A DNA stretch of 64,000 bases from Hofstenia miamia (Eukaryota; Xenacoelomorpha; Acoela), in NCBI GenBank assembly GCA_004352715.1, contig SCFE01000047.1, forward strand, positions 1,885,962 through 1,949,961, written 5' to 3'. The position numbers were made by a program, and so were the translations under genes. Under the pieces are notes generated by a model that made no database searches, had not been told where the DNA came from, and worked only from the letters and a program-made list of their open reading frames with translations. Of this stretch, positions 1 through 11,247 are shown piece after piece; within the stretch, counting starts at the first letter, position 1, and each line of letters starts with the position of its first letter.

Positions 1-411
1 TTTCTCTTCTCTTCTGATTCATTTTGTCCATCCTTGAAATTCCTAAATTCAGTTAATAAATTAATATTCCATGTTTCAGGGTTATAGTTAATATTTTGTA
101 TTGCTGCCCTTTGAGGCATCACTCTAGGTTGTATTTCATCTGCATTTACATCATGTCAGAATTCCTCCTCGAATTCTTCTTCCGGCAGACTATCCAATTC
201 GTCCATTTCGTACACACTTTCTTTATTATTTCTTAATAATTTAAATTCAGCTTTACCATCTAGGGATGCTCCCTCTATGTTGGTGATCGCCCTTTTTAAA
301 TTTTGAAAGTGCATAATTTTGTCATTATCAAGTACATATTCATTATTTTCTAAAACTTCCTTAATTTTATACGGACCTGTCCATACCATTTTTAATTTCT
401 GTACTTGATTT
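1..411 (-). mobile_element. C-terminal end of an LTR-retrotransposon pol (integrase GPY/F region)
   Basis: The minus strand is open from the gap edge at 411 to a TGA at 156-158. The translation contains WTGPYKIKEVL, then a YVLDN strand and HFQNLKRA, which is the layout of the GPY/F module at the C-terminus of Ty3/gypsy-type integrases. This module follows the catalytic core and helps bind DNA. An acidic tail (EEEFEEEF) precedes the stop. The same frame continues open beyond the TGA to position 1 (about 51 codons, including a run reading NYNPETWNINLL), so the stop may be premature or the next ORF may be in the same frame. The catalytic core would lie in the 1000-N gap. Assignment to gypsy rather than another LTR clade is inference. 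Confidence 0.6.
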
Positions 412-1411
412 NNNNNNNNNNNNNNNNNNNNNNNNNNNNNNNNNNNNNNNNNNNNNNNNNNNNNNNNNNNNNNNNNNNNNNNNNNNNNNNNNNNNNNNNN
501 NNNNNNNNNNNNNNNNNNNNNNNNNNNNNNNNNNNNNNNNNNNNNNNNNNNNNNNNNNNNNNNNNNNNNNNNNNNNNNNNNNNNNNNNNNNNNNNNNNNN
601 NNNNNNNNNNNNNNNNNNNNNNNNNNNNNNNNNNNNNNNNNNNNNNNNNNNNNNNNNNNNNNNNNNNNNNNNNNNNNNNNNNNNNNNNNNNNNNNNNNNN
701 NNNNNNNNNNNNNNNNNNNNNNNNNNNNNNNNNNNNNNNNNNNNNNNNNNNNNNNNNNNNNNNNNNNNNNNNNNNNNNNNNNNNNNNNNNNNNNNNNNNN
801 NNNNNNNNNNNNNNNNNNNNNNNNNNNNNNNNNNNNNNNNNNNNNNNNNNNNNNNNNNNNNNNNNNNNNNNNNNNNNNNNNNNNNNNNNNNNNNNNNNNN
901 NNNNNNNNNNNNNNNNNNNNNNNNNNNNNNNNNNNNNNNNNNNNNNNNNNNNNNNNNNNNNNNNNNNNNNNNNNNNNNNNNNNNNNNNNNNNNNNNNNNN
1001 NNNNNNNNNNNNNNNNNNNNNNNNNNNNNNNNNNNNNNNNNNNNNNNNNNNNNNNNNNNNNNNNNNNNNNNNNNNNNNNNNNNNNNNNNNNNNNNNNNNN
1101 NNNNNNNNNNNNNNNNNNNNNNNNNNNNNNNNNNNNNNNNNNNNNNNNNNNNNNNNNNNNNNNNNNNNNNNNNNNNNNNNNNNNNNNNNNNNNNNNNNNN
1201 NNNNNNNNNNNNNNNNNNNNNNNNNNNNNNNNNNNNNNNNNNNNNNNNNNNNNNNNNNNNNNNNNNNNNNNNNNNNNNNNNNNNNNNNNNNNNNNNNNNN
1301 NNNNNNNNNNNNNNNNNNNNNNNNNNNNNNNNNNNNNNNNNNNNNNNNNNNNNNNNNNNNNNNNNNNNNNNNNNNNNNNNNNNNNNNNNNNNNNNNNNNN
1401 NNNNNNNNNNN
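412..1411. other. Assembly gap (1000 N)
   Basis: This is a run of exactly 1000 N, the usual placeholder for a scaffold gap of unknown size. Open frames that cross it are artefacts. Confidence 0.99.
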
Positions 1412-2121
1412 CCAACTACTGACAATACACGAATTGAGCTTGAGCACTAAGTCGAATTGTGTTCGTAGTTTATTTCACTCAATAAGGCACACATAACAAA
1501 TATAGTTTCATGAGACTGAGCTGAGTTGGAATCACAATGGATTGGATCTTTAACTACGTACAAGGATGGAGTTGCTGATAGCTTCTGGCGAGCCTGTTAT
1601 GATCTCACTGACTTGGCGTCGGGCAAGTGCGCCCAGAGATTACAATCCTCTTCCACCAATGGAGTATCTAAATAATACTACTTTATAATTGTTACTCGAA
1701 CATATGTCAAGGCAGTGTGGCATACACAATTAAAGAAAAGAAGAGGAAGTTTAGATAATACTTACCCCGTGAGGGCTGACGCTGATCTCTTGTTGATTCT
1801 CTAAGTAGATTATCGAGTTATGAAGTGTTAGTTTCACCTGGGTAGCGATATTACAATAATCTCCCATTATTATGATCTTCTTTCTTTCATTGTAAACCAC
1901 AAGATAAATTTGCTGCAATAGAAGGGTTTAGTGTAACAGTCAATTCTTGGCAATTGTGTCTCTATATACAATTGATTATATTTATTGAAAGTTTTTTACC
2001 AAATGACAGCTCGCAGGTGTAATTTGAAACATCTAGGAAACTCTCGAAGATATTTTGATTTCTTGATTTAGTAAAAATGTTTATTGAATAACATTATTTT
2101 CTTGAGACCTATCTGTTACAG
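1412..2121. other. No gene recognised
   Basis: Mixed-composition sequence without a convincing coding frame. It could be LTR or untranslated sequence of the retrotransposon to the left, but no LTR pair is visible. Confidence 0.4.
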
Positions 2122-2269
2122 GAATCTAAGAAGTGTTGCCTATTCAAAACCGGGACGAGAATTAGAACCAAATTTTCTGTACAACATTGGACTCGATGCG
2201 GGCGCATCGCCCAAAAACAGAATCGTAATACAAGGTTCTGCACTCCTGCCCAATTTCCTTAACTGCTGA
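2122..2269 (+). CDS. Candidate terminal exon of an unknown gene
   Basis: A possible acceptor (CTGTTACAG) ends at 2121. The following frame runs 49 codons to a TGA at 2267-2269 and reads NLRSVAYSKPGRELEPNFLY and onward to LLPNFLNC. Base composition is visibly more GC-rich than the surroundings. AATAAA hexamers lie about 50 and 70 bp downstream (near 2319 and 2339), as expected after a last exon. I do not recognise the protein and no upstream exon was found. It could equally be an open stretch in retrotransposon untranslated sequence. Confidence 0.2.
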
Positions 2270-2349
2270 GAATGTCACATAAATTCAATTAAATTTTTTG
2301 AGTAATGCACATTTCTGAAATAAAATAGACATTTTATAAATAAATATTG

Positions 2350-2606
2350 CCTTAGAAAATGGCACTAAATATTATTTAGCGCCTTTTTTCAAGTCTTCAT
2401 TATATTTAGCGCCAGTCCCCAATTGGCTTAAAGAAAGTAGTTCTTAGCAAACCTATACTTTCCATGTCTAGAAATTGTAAATATTGCATACATAAAATTT
2501 TTTTTAATAAATTTGAGTGAAAAAGATTTCTGTATATTACGTTCATAATTGGCGCTAAATGGGTAATTTTTATTTAGCGAATACATCACCAAATTATTTA
2601 GTGCCA
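2350..2606. repeat. Cluster of TTTAGCGCC / GGCGCTAAA motifs
   Basis: Between about 2355 and 2606 the decamer ATTTAGCGCC or its complement occurs repeatedly with small changes: GGCACTAAAT then ATTTAGCGCC, ATTTAGCGCC again, GGCGCTAAAT, and ATTTAGTGCC just before the (AT)n tract. Both orientations are present, so these look like ends of small inverted-repeat elements or internal repeats of one element. The gap at 2627 cuts the region short. Confidence 0.4.
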
Positions 2607-3626
2607 GATATATATATATATATATANNNNNNNNNNNNNNNNNNNNNNNNNNNNNNNNNNNNNNNNNNNNNNNNNNNNNNNNNNNNNNNNNNNNNNNNNN
2701 NNNNNNNNNNNNNNNNNNNNNNNNNNNNNNNNNNNNNNNNNNNNNNNNNNNNNNNNNNNNNNNNNNNNNNNNNNNNNNNNNNNNNNNNNNNNNNNNNNNN
2801 NNNNNNNNNNNNNNNNNNNNNNNNNNNNNNNNNNNNNNNNNNNNNNNNNNNNNNNNNNNNNNNNNNNNNNNNNNNNNNNNNNNNNNNNNNNNNNNNNNNN
2901 NNNNNNNNNNNNNNNNNNNNNNNNNNNNNNNNNNNNNNNNNNNNNNNNNNNNNNNNNNNNNNNNNNNNNNNNNNNNNNNNNNNNNNNNNNNNNNNNNNNN
3001 NNNNNNNNNNNNNNNNNNNNNNNNNNNNNNNNNNNNNNNNNNNNNNNNNNNNNNNNNNNNNNNNNNNNNNNNNNNNNNNNNNNNNNNNNNNNNNNNNNNN
3101 NNNNNNNNNNNNNNNNNNNNNNNNNNNNNNNNNNNNNNNNNNNNNNNNNNNNNNNNNNNNNNNNNNNNNNNNNNNNNNNNNNNNNNNNNNNNNNNNNNNN
3201 NNNNNNNNNNNNNNNNNNNNNNNNNNNNNNNNNNNNNNNNNNNNNNNNNNNNNNNNNNNNNNNNNNNNNNNNNNNNNNNNNNNNNNNNNNNNNNNNNNNN
3301 NNNNNNNNNNNNNNNNNNNNNNNNNNNNNNNNNNNNNNNNNNNNNNNNNNNNNNNNNNNNNNNNNNNNNNNNNNNNNNNNNNNNNNNNNNNNNNNNNNNN
3401 NNNNNNNNNNNNNNNNNNNNNNNNNNNNNNNNNNNNNNNNNNNNNNNNNNNNNNNNNNNNNNNNNNNNNNNNNNNNNNNNNNNNNNNNNNNNNNNNNNNN
3501 NNNNNNNNNNNNNNNNNNNNNNNNNNNNNNNNNNNNNNNNNNNNNNNNNNNNNNNNNNNNNNNNNNNNNNNNNNNNNNNNNNNNNNNNNNNNNNNNNNNN
3601 NNNNNNNNNNNNNNNNNNNNNNNNNN
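2607..3626. other. (AT)n microsatellite followed by assembly gap (1000 N)
   Basis: A pure AT tract at 2607-2626 runs directly into 1000 N (2627-3626). The contig probably ended because of the microsatellite. Confidence 0.95.
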
Positions 3627-4997
3627 TATAGTTATACCGATACGCGGTGTTTTAAGTGATACCGAACCGAAACGAAACCGACTCCAAAAATTTTCATACC
3701 GCCGGGCACTATTGTAAAGTTCGGGTAGAGTTTTATAAAACCGCACCCGAATTTTTTACGTGCACGCACCTGTACCCAAGAATGAATTTTTTAGGCTGCT
3801 ATTAAATAAACAACTTACAAATTTTCAGTAAAATTTCTAACACAATTCACATTCATTATATGTTAAGTTTCTCTATATTTTGTTTATTATAATTTGTTTA
3901 AAAAAAAATAAACATGCGCACCCACGTGCACCAGCGAGTGTTGCGGGCTAAGCCGGATATCCGTGGGTAGTATAGAGGTTTGCAGGCTGACCTGACGCCC
4001 ACGAGTAGCCCGTAACCCGTGGAATGCGGACGGGCACGTGCGGGTGGGCTTAAAATTCTTTTTTTAACAAACGTTGTTTTTTGTTTGAATTATACTCTGC
4101 TGGTAGTAAAAATAGACTATCATTACACTATTACATTTTACATATATGCTAATTTATATAATGTAAAGGAATTACACCGTTATTAAAGAGAACGGCCCGC
4201 CTGCAGGCGGCCTAACATGTAAACGGCCCGCAAACCACTAGGGTAGTACCCTTACCCGCACATCACTAACTGCTAATCTATTATAAAAGTAAAATGTGTA
4301 CTAAAATTTTAGCCGAGAAATATCAAGCCCATTTTGTCTTATACCCAATTCAGTCCAAACCATCCCAGTGCAGTCCATTGCAATCTCTGTACTTAATTGC
4401 CACTAAAATAAAAACCACAAAGTCTTTTTAATAAACGAGTGAGTAAAATTGTGTTCATATATTTGTAATTTTAATATTATATATATTTATGATATTTGTA
4501 AATAGCTTTTTGTAGTTTTGTAGTTTATAGTTTTTTGTACTAGTTTCTTGTAGCAATAAATTTGCTTTGACTCTAATTCCAAGTTTGTCAAATATATTAG
4601 ATATGATTGTATAATATAGGAAACTTATCAAATATGGGACTTCCCCTAATCAATATAATTTTGATTCAATGTCTGCTTAGTGTATATATTACCGATATTG
4701 CAGATTGAATTGCATCTGAAGTGCAAAACGCTAACTGCGTCTGAAATTTGAAACATTAAAGAACGGATAATGGTTTTTGCTGGTGCAGAGTATTTTTCAG
4801 AAATTTTTTTTGTAAGAAATTTAAATATCAAAATGTATTTTATCCAAATTTGCGGGATTATCCATTCAGATCGGACATCACTTTTCAGGCTATATTTGAT
4901 ATTTTAAACTATGCTGTTCTGAAGCAGTTCTAAGAATAATTTGTTTTCCAATTTATCCTCATTGCAAGTAGATCATTATAAAACTAAAATGACAAAC
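3627..4997. other. Intergenic or intronic sequence with GC-rich MITE-like pieces
   Basis: No coding frame is recognised. Short GC-rich islands stand out in AT-rich DNA: about 3640-3780 (repeats of ACCGAAACC type), 3905-4065 (CCCGTGG and GCGGGC runs) and 4185-4260 (ACGGCCCGC twice). Such pieces resemble the ends of hAT-type MITEs seen elsewhere in this window, but I could not pair termini here. Confidence 0.4.
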
Positions 4998-5173
4998 TTT
5001 TCCATTATGACGAACTGGCAGTGTGACTGGGCGTAGTGGACCTTTGAAATCACAAGATGATGGATTAAGCAATGGAACACTTAAGCACAAGAGAGTGCCT
5101 ATGCTTGTCGCAATGATCAATTGATCTCGATGGGTAACCATTAAAACCAATTTCGGACTGGAACTGCTGACTC
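4998..5173 (-). CDS. Orphan beta-propeller exon of an ARHGEF17-like gene (inverted relative to the gene)
   Basis: On the minus strand an acceptor (ATTTTTAG) ends at 5174. A 176-nt open exon follows, then GTTTGT as a weak donor. Read in phase 1, it encodes VSSSSPKLVLMVTHRDQLII, ATSIGTLLCLSVPLL and a PVRHNGK end. This matches the propeller strand in ARHGEF10/17 proteins where human sequences read like ITALLVC..LLWVGTS.GVVLTLP and end with a GH.G stretch. The 176 nt enter in phase 1 and leave in phase 0. These are exactly the phases left open between the + strand exons 19862-20033 (leaves in phase 1) and 21805-22050 (enters in phase 0), where this strand is missing. No neighbouring propeller exons are seen on the minus strand here. 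It is either a misplaced, inverted contig (3627-6002 has a gap on each side) or a real rearrangement. Confidence 0.6.
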
Positions 5174-6002
5174 CTAAAAATATATTAAAAAACTACCATA
5201 TTATACTTATTAGATCTACATAGACTTACAGTACTTGTACACAATCTGCTTAAATTTAGGTACATGAATTTACAAATGCTTGAGGGTAGATTGCTTAAAA
5301 ACTAGATGTTTTACAATTTCTAGAAAAGGCCAGCAATTTGACCTGACATTTTTCGGAAAAAAATACAAAATATTTCAAGAAATATTAACATTAGATTGAC
5401 ATAATAGACATGGATATTTCTCAAGTAAAATTCATGGACAATTGCATGTGTCAAACAGTGCTATAATATCGATTCTGTATGTAGCAAAACACAATTGAAA
5501 TTTAACCTGCCATAAACTGAGTAGAACTAAGCTAACTAATAAACTAAGACTAACAAATTGGCACTTAACTAAAGTCTCCTTAATGTGTATAGTGTCCATT
5601 TGCTTTCACAATGCAAATTTATAATGGGAAAGTGATTGCATGTTATAATACATAATATTGTGTTACACTCATTACAGTATAATAAAATGTGGAAATTGAG
5701 AAAAATTTCAAATCAGGCTGCTCCCAATATATATATATATATATATATATAATCGCTTTACTTGAAAGTGATTAAAAAATTTATTTAATTTATTTAAAAC
5801 AACAAGAGAGCTTTAAAGTTTGATATTTTTTAATTCTGTCTTTAGTAATATTTAGAAATATTTTGAGGCCATGCTGTACTAGGGGTGTCCGCGGGTCAAT
5901 TGTACTTGACCCGTGACCCACCATGACCCGCGGTAGTTTGAGCCGTGATCCACTCATTTCTGACCACGACCCGTGACCAGTTTTATATATATATATATAT
6001 AT
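5174..6002. other. Non-coding sequence with a MITE-like left end and two (AT)n tracts
   Basis: No gene is seen. An (AT)n tract lies at 5727-5751. From about 5879 a GC-rich stretch begins (AGGGGTGTCCGCGGGTCAA, then repeats of ACCCGTGACC), which looks like the left end of a hAT-type MITE. It is cut off by a second (AT)n tract (5984-6002) that abuts the gap. Confidence 0.4.
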
Positions 6003-7002
6003 NNNNNNNNNNNNNNNNNNNNNNNNNNNNNNNNNNNNNNNNNNNNNNNNNNNNNNNNNNNNNNNNNNNNNNNNNNNNNNNNNNNNNNNNNNNNNNNNNN
6101 NNNNNNNNNNNNNNNNNNNNNNNNNNNNNNNNNNNNNNNNNNNNNNNNNNNNNNNNNNNNNNNNNNNNNNNNNNNNNNNNNNNNNNNNNNNNNNNNNNNN
6201 NNNNNNNNNNNNNNNNNNNNNNNNNNNNNNNNNNNNNNNNNNNNNNNNNNNNNNNNNNNNNNNNNNNNNNNNNNNNNNNNNNNNNNNNNNNNNNNNNNNN
6301 NNNNNNNNNNNNNNNNNNNNNNNNNNNNNNNNNNNNNNNNNNNNNNNNNNNNNNNNNNNNNNNNNNNNNNNNNNNNNNNNNNNNNNNNNNNNNNNNNNNN
6401 NNNNNNNNNNNNNNNNNNNNNNNNNNNNNNNNNNNNNNNNNNNNNNNNNNNNNNNNNNNNNNNNNNNNNNNNNNNNNNNNNNNNNNNNNNNNNNNNNNNN
6501 NNNNNNNNNNNNNNNNNNNNNNNNNNNNNNNNNNNNNNNNNNNNNNNNNNNNNNNNNNNNNNNNNNNNNNNNNNNNNNNNNNNNNNNNNNNNNNNNNNNN
6601 NNNNNNNNNNNNNNNNNNNNNNNNNNNNNNNNNNNNNNNNNNNNNNNNNNNNNNNNNNNNNNNNNNNNNNNNNNNNNNNNNNNNNNNNNNNNNNNNNNNN
6701 NNNNNNNNNNNNNNNNNNNNNNNNNNNNNNNNNNNNNNNNNNNNNNNNNNNNNNNNNNNNNNNNNNNNNNNNNNNNNNNNNNNNNNNNNNNNNNNNNNNN
6801 NNNNNNNNNNNNNNNNNNNNNNNNNNNNNNNNNNNNNNNNNNNNNNNNNNNNNNNNNNNNNNNNNNNNNNNNNNNNNNNNNNNNNNNNNNNNNNNNNNNN
6901 NNNNNNNNNNNNNNNNNNNNNNNNNNNNNNNNNNNNNNNNNNNNNNNNNNNNNNNNNNNNNNNNNNNNNNNNNNNNNNNNNNNNNNNNNNNNNNNNNNNN
7001 NN
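6003..7002. other. Assembly gap (1000 N)
   Basis: Exactly 1000 N. The contig before it ends in (AT)n, and the sequence after it leads into a LINE. Confidence 0.99.
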
Positions 7003-7077
7003 AATGGTAAGTTGTTGTTAACTTTTTAAGTAACGCATTTTTGAATTTCTATAGTAAAATTTGAATACATCTGAATT

Positions 7078-8111
7078 ATGTCATTATATTCAGATGTATC
7101 TAAGCACAGTAATGATCAGGAATCGAAGATAACGAATCTCTTAAATTCATTCACTGATCTAGAATATTATATAAATGGCTTAAATATTCACAGTCAAAAC
7201 AAATTAGACTGTAATGGTTTTATTGCAAAGATTAAGCAAAATTTCTTAACTTGCCTTAAAGATGAGAAAAGACACTCTTCAAATAAGGAAAATTCAAATG
7301 AATTTAATATCATCTCCCCTCAAAATGATAAGAAATATATGACCCCAAAACTCATAATTTCAAACAAAACACTAAAAAATAAAGATGGTTCTTTAAATGA
7401 AAAGGAATGCAAGAAGGTTATGAACAACATTGAAAAATCCATCAAAAAATGGAAATGTCTCCAATTGATCAAGCAATTGTGTCAAAAAATAATGATATTG
7501 TTCTTTTTTGCCAATCCGAAGAAAAGGCAGAAAAAACAATGGAGGAATTGGGAAAAATAAAAGGCATTAATATAAAAAAATCGAGTAAATTTTTGCCTAA
7601 GCTTAAGTTATCGAATATACCAATATATGAAGATATTGAAGATATTAACAACTTCAAAGTCAAACTTTACGATTCTAATCCTATTCTAAAAAATGTTTGC
7701 ACTGAGGAATTAACTGTTATTTTTTCAAACGTTAATAACCTCAAAAAATGTAAAGAAGTAATTGTAAAAGTTTCACCTAAACTAAGAAATACAATGATAA
7801 ACAACAAAATTCGATATGGTTTAAGTATCATCCATATAATTGATCATCACTACATAAGAATGTGCAGTTCATGTGGAGGCTATGGTCATTCTACAAAGAC
7901 TTGCAAATGTGAGGATATTTGCTGTATGTATTGTACAGAAAATCACAATTACAAAAATTGTCCAAACAAAGATACAAAGAACATTCACAAATGCATTAAT
8001 TGTTTAAGATCAAACATCAAAAACTCTCAAGTTCATAATGCATTTAGTCCACACTGCCCAATATACCAAATGCAAAAAAATATTTTGATTAAAAAAACTT
8101 TATATGAATAA
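7078..8111 (+). pseudogene. Non-LTR retrotransposon ORF1 (gag-like, zinc knuckles), frameshifted
   Basis: ORF1 starts at ATG 7078 (MSLYSDVSKH). It reads a Lys/Asn-rich stretch to about 7445, then needs a one-base shift at the A-run before ATGGAAATG to continue in the frame that ends at 8111. Near the C-terminus are zinc knuckles: CSSCGGYGHSTKTC (C-X2-C-X4-H-X4-C) and CCMYCTENHNYKNC. A further CINC pair follows. This is the RNA-binding gag-like protein typical of Jockey/I-group LINEs. Its stop overlaps the ORF2 start by 8 nt (ATG at 8104), as is common where ORF2 is translated by re-initiation. The frameshift implies an inactive copy or a sequencing error in a homopolymer. Confidence 0.75.
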
Positions 8112-9285
8112 TAATTCACGATGTCTTTCAATTAATGATTTAGAAAACACATTATTACACTACAAACAAAGTCCTAAATACGTTAACATTAATTTTCAAT
8201 GTATTCGAAACAATCTGAAAAAATTACATGATCTAATAGAAAACTTCGATAATAATACAATTTTTGGAATCACAGAAACATGGTTGAAATACAATGATAC
8301 AATACCCATTTTTAAAGAAGATTTCAAAATATTCAGAAAAGATAGAAATCTAAACAAATCTGACAAACTTAGAGGTGGTGGGGTTTTATTATTAGTACCC
8401 AAGAAATTTTCGCCGAAACTAAGAATGGATATAAATAAAAGTAATCAAAATTTTGAAAGCTTATGGATAGAACTAAAAATAAACCAAGAAGTAATTTTAG
8501 TCAATATTAGTTATTGTAATAGAAAACAAGCATTTATTAAATTTCAAGAAATTTTACACAAAGAACTTTCCATGGCTTACAATGAAAGAAAGAAGATCAT
8601 AATAATGGGAGATTATAACCAAAACTATTTAAATCCAAACGAACGTAATAATATTCACGACCTAATAGATATTTTTAACATGGACGTATTAAATAAAACG
8701 ACACCAACTCACATAAGCAGAAGAACATCATCATTAATTGATTACATTATATGTGATGCTTCTGAAATATTGAATTATGAAACATTTGTCTTAGATGGTC
8801 TATTGTCTGATCATTTAATTACCTGCAGCATTTTGACCAAAAACAAAAGTAAATGTTTCTTGAAACAAAGCAATAATATTTTTATTCATTCAACTAAGCA
8901 TTATCAGAGAAACAATTTATCGATAGACTTGCTAAATCTAAACTGGACATGTTTCTATAACTTTCAATCAATTGATGAAAAGTTAGAATTTATAATAAAG
9001 AGTCTGACTATGCTGTACGACAAACATTGTCCAATTACTAAAATTAAGAAACAAGATCAAACTCCATTTGTAAAGTGGAAGATATGGATTTCAAAAGAAA
9101 CTAAACACTTAATTAAAGAAAAGCATAAAATCTCAAAAAATACAAGAAATTAAGAAATAGTGTATCAAATAAATGAAAATATGAGCTTAATGAATTTTTG
9201 ACACGATCTTTTAAGGATGGAAAGAATGTAGCAAGAAAATGGCTATACATCAATAAATTTATCAAAGAAAAAAAGAACAATGATT
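8104..9285 (+). pseudogene. LINE ORF2, N-terminal endonuclease (APE-type), interrupted
   Basis: The frame from ATG 8104 is open to 9153. It encodes an apurinic-type endonuclease that nicks target DNA for target-primed reverse transcription: NINFQCIRNNLKKLHDLIEN at the start, ITETWLK (catalytic Glu), GGGVLLLVPK, IIIMGDYNQN (catalytic Asp/Asn), SLIDYIIC and a final LSDHLITCS (catalytic Asp-His). A frame change near 9150 lets the linker continue (KYELNEFLTR, KWLYINKFIK) to a stop at about 9285. LINE-like sequence then ends abruptly in an unrelated insert. The reverse-transcriptase core is missing. Confidence 0.8.
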
Positions 9286-9524
9286 AAGAGAGTCGTATTT
9301 CGTTCCACTTTTTTTGATTGGTCGAGAGGGGGTGGCCTTTGACCTGAGACGCCGTGGATATTGGCGGGGGTGTTTTACTGACGTCATGCATGTACTTTTA
9401 CTAGTTTTTGTGTTATTTATGTGATCTAATTTCCCACATTACCTTACATTTTTTAGTTTTACTTTCCCACATTAACTTACTTTACATGTATTACTCTCAC
9501 ACATTAACTTACTTTACATGTATN
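9286..9524. other. Foreign segment at a single-N join inside the LINE: CRE palindrome and short minisatellite
   Basis: Between the ORF2 linker and the ORF2 tail lies about 240 bp that is not LINE-like. It has a GC-richer start with GATTGGTCGAGAGGGGG and a perfect TGACGTCA palindrome at 9379-9386. Three imperfect units of about 30 bp follow, built on CACATTAACTTACTTTACAT (about 9430-9523). It ends at one N (9524), so the join is probably an assembly chimera and the reverse-transcriptase core has been lost. Confidence 0.6.
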
Positions 9525-10340
9525 TTAGAATCAATATATATTGAAAAAAATATCATTTATGAAACTAAGAAAATTAAATATCTTGGTATTGAAATTGACA
9601 ATGAACTTAAATTTACAGATCAGATCAATGCAACTACGAAGAAAATGGCCCATGGAGTTAAATTGCTAACTAAGATTCAACATATATTACCAATGAATTG
9701 GAGAATTGTACTACTAAGATCTCTTATACTGTCGCATTTTTCATATTCTTCTTTTTTATTTACCAATGTTACCAAGAAAATATTTAAAAAACTTAAGAAA
9801 GTTTTTAATTGGGCAATTAATACAATCTGTAGTAAAAACGATCAAAGTAAAATATTGGAAAAACATAATATCGAATCATTAGAATACCTATTAATATTAA
9901 ATTGCCTCTTACTATTTTGGAAAAGACCTTCAGTAGAATTACAGAAAAATATACACAAGCGAACTAAGACTTATCATAAAATCAAATTTAAAAAGAAAAT
10001 CTTTGAAAAATCATTTACTAATTTTACAATTGATTTATGGAACAAACTCCCTCCAGATATTAAAGAAGAACGAAATTTCAATAAATTTAAAAAATCATTA
10101 AAAATTTCACTAAAACGAAGAAGATCCAACTACTTATCAAATTATAGGACAAAGTCTATAAACTATAACAAAGCTATTGAACAATGAAAACCAACTATTT
10201 ATATCATCAAGGACAATAAACTTTTGAAACCAAGACAAAGTATTTTTTCAGAACCAAGTTAATTTATATTTATTGTTTTAATTCTTCATAAGTGTTAATC
10301 ACTTGATTTGTAAAAAACAAAAGAATTAAATAAATATTAT
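9525..10340 (+). pseudogene. LINE ORF2 C-terminal part (reverse-transcriptase thumb and tail) and 3' end
   Basis: After the single N the + strand is open to 10187. It reads KYLGIEIDNELKF, the segment that follows the catalytic YADD box in LINE reverse transcriptases, then FNWAINTIC, LWNKLPPDIK and a Lys/Arg-rich end. FNWAINT and KYLGIEID resemble the LINE at 53715-54975 (FNWSLTT, KYLGVEID), so both belong to related clades. The 3' untranslated part fades out around 10340. Without fingers and palm it cannot be functional. Confidence 0.75.
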
Positions 10341-10592
10341 TACATATTACATATTATAAAACAACAATGGCATGTTCATGTCATTACAAACATTTTGTGG
10401 CAATAACAATACCCTTGAAAATTTAAGGCATGCTTACTACATTAATATTAATATCCTCCAATGTTAAAAAATATAATACCTTGAAATAGCGTGGAGTAGG
10501 AATTTGTTATGTATAGCCAGATGCATGCGTATTCATTTGTATATTTATATGTACTGTGCCAATGTGCATACATTGTATGTATAATATATATA

Positions 10593-11209
10593 CAGGGTGG
10601 CTATAAAGTCACGAAAGAAAGTAAACTGGTATATTTACTTTAAAAAACAAACAAATAATTCCAAATAAATATATTTAATTGACAACATTTTGGAATTTAT
10701 GTTTTTACAATAAGCGTTTGATGTTTACATCGCAGCTAGTCCTCAGTGCCTCAAATCTGTGACATACATTTTGAATGCTGATGCTTTTGCTTCTAAACTT
10801 AGTCTTCAGGAAATCTGTGACAAACTTTTTAATGTGAGGCACCATCCTGCTGAAAAGTTGTTCTGCTGAACATACGCCTATGGGTAAGGACTGGAATTAC
10901 ATGACTTTTCAACATTTCTAAGTAACAATCACCATTAACTATATCACGGAAGAAAATGGGAGGTAGCATCGTCGCTCCAGTAAATTCTGCCCATACTGTC
11001 ACTTTCTGAGGATAAAGTGACTATGTTATCAAATCCCAATATTAATATTGTGAAACTAAAATGTTATTGTCTGTGTGTGTGGCAAACATCAAACACTTAT
11101 TGTAAATACATAAATTTCAAAGTGCTCTCAATTAAATATATATATTTAGAATTATTTTTTTGGTTTTTTAAAAGTAAATATACTAGTTTAATTTCTTGAA
11201 TTTATAGCC

Positions 11210-11215
<6 letters not shown>
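10593..11215 (-). mobile_element. Short Tc1/mariner-superfamily element with terminal inverted repeats
   Basis: The left end (from 10593) reads CAGGGTGGCTATAAAGTCAC. The right end, reverse-complemented from 11215, reads TAGGGTGGCTATAAATTCAA, and both are flanked by TA. This is the TA target duplication of the Tc1/mariner superfamily. Inside, the minus strand keeps a piece of transposase: VTVWAEFTGATMLPP, a YLEMLKSHVIPVL stretch and TTFQQDGASH, matching the region around the second catalytic Asp (QQDGA.PH) of DDE_3 transposases. Stops and the 623-bp length show an internally deleted, non-autonomous copy. It sits next to an (AT)n tract at about 11212-11241. Confidence 0.7.

Positions 11216-11247
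<32 letters not shown>

Noticed and set aside
156-7021. Long open frames across the three N runs
   Set aside because: They consist almost entirely of undetermined residues and exist only because N blocks contain no stop codons.
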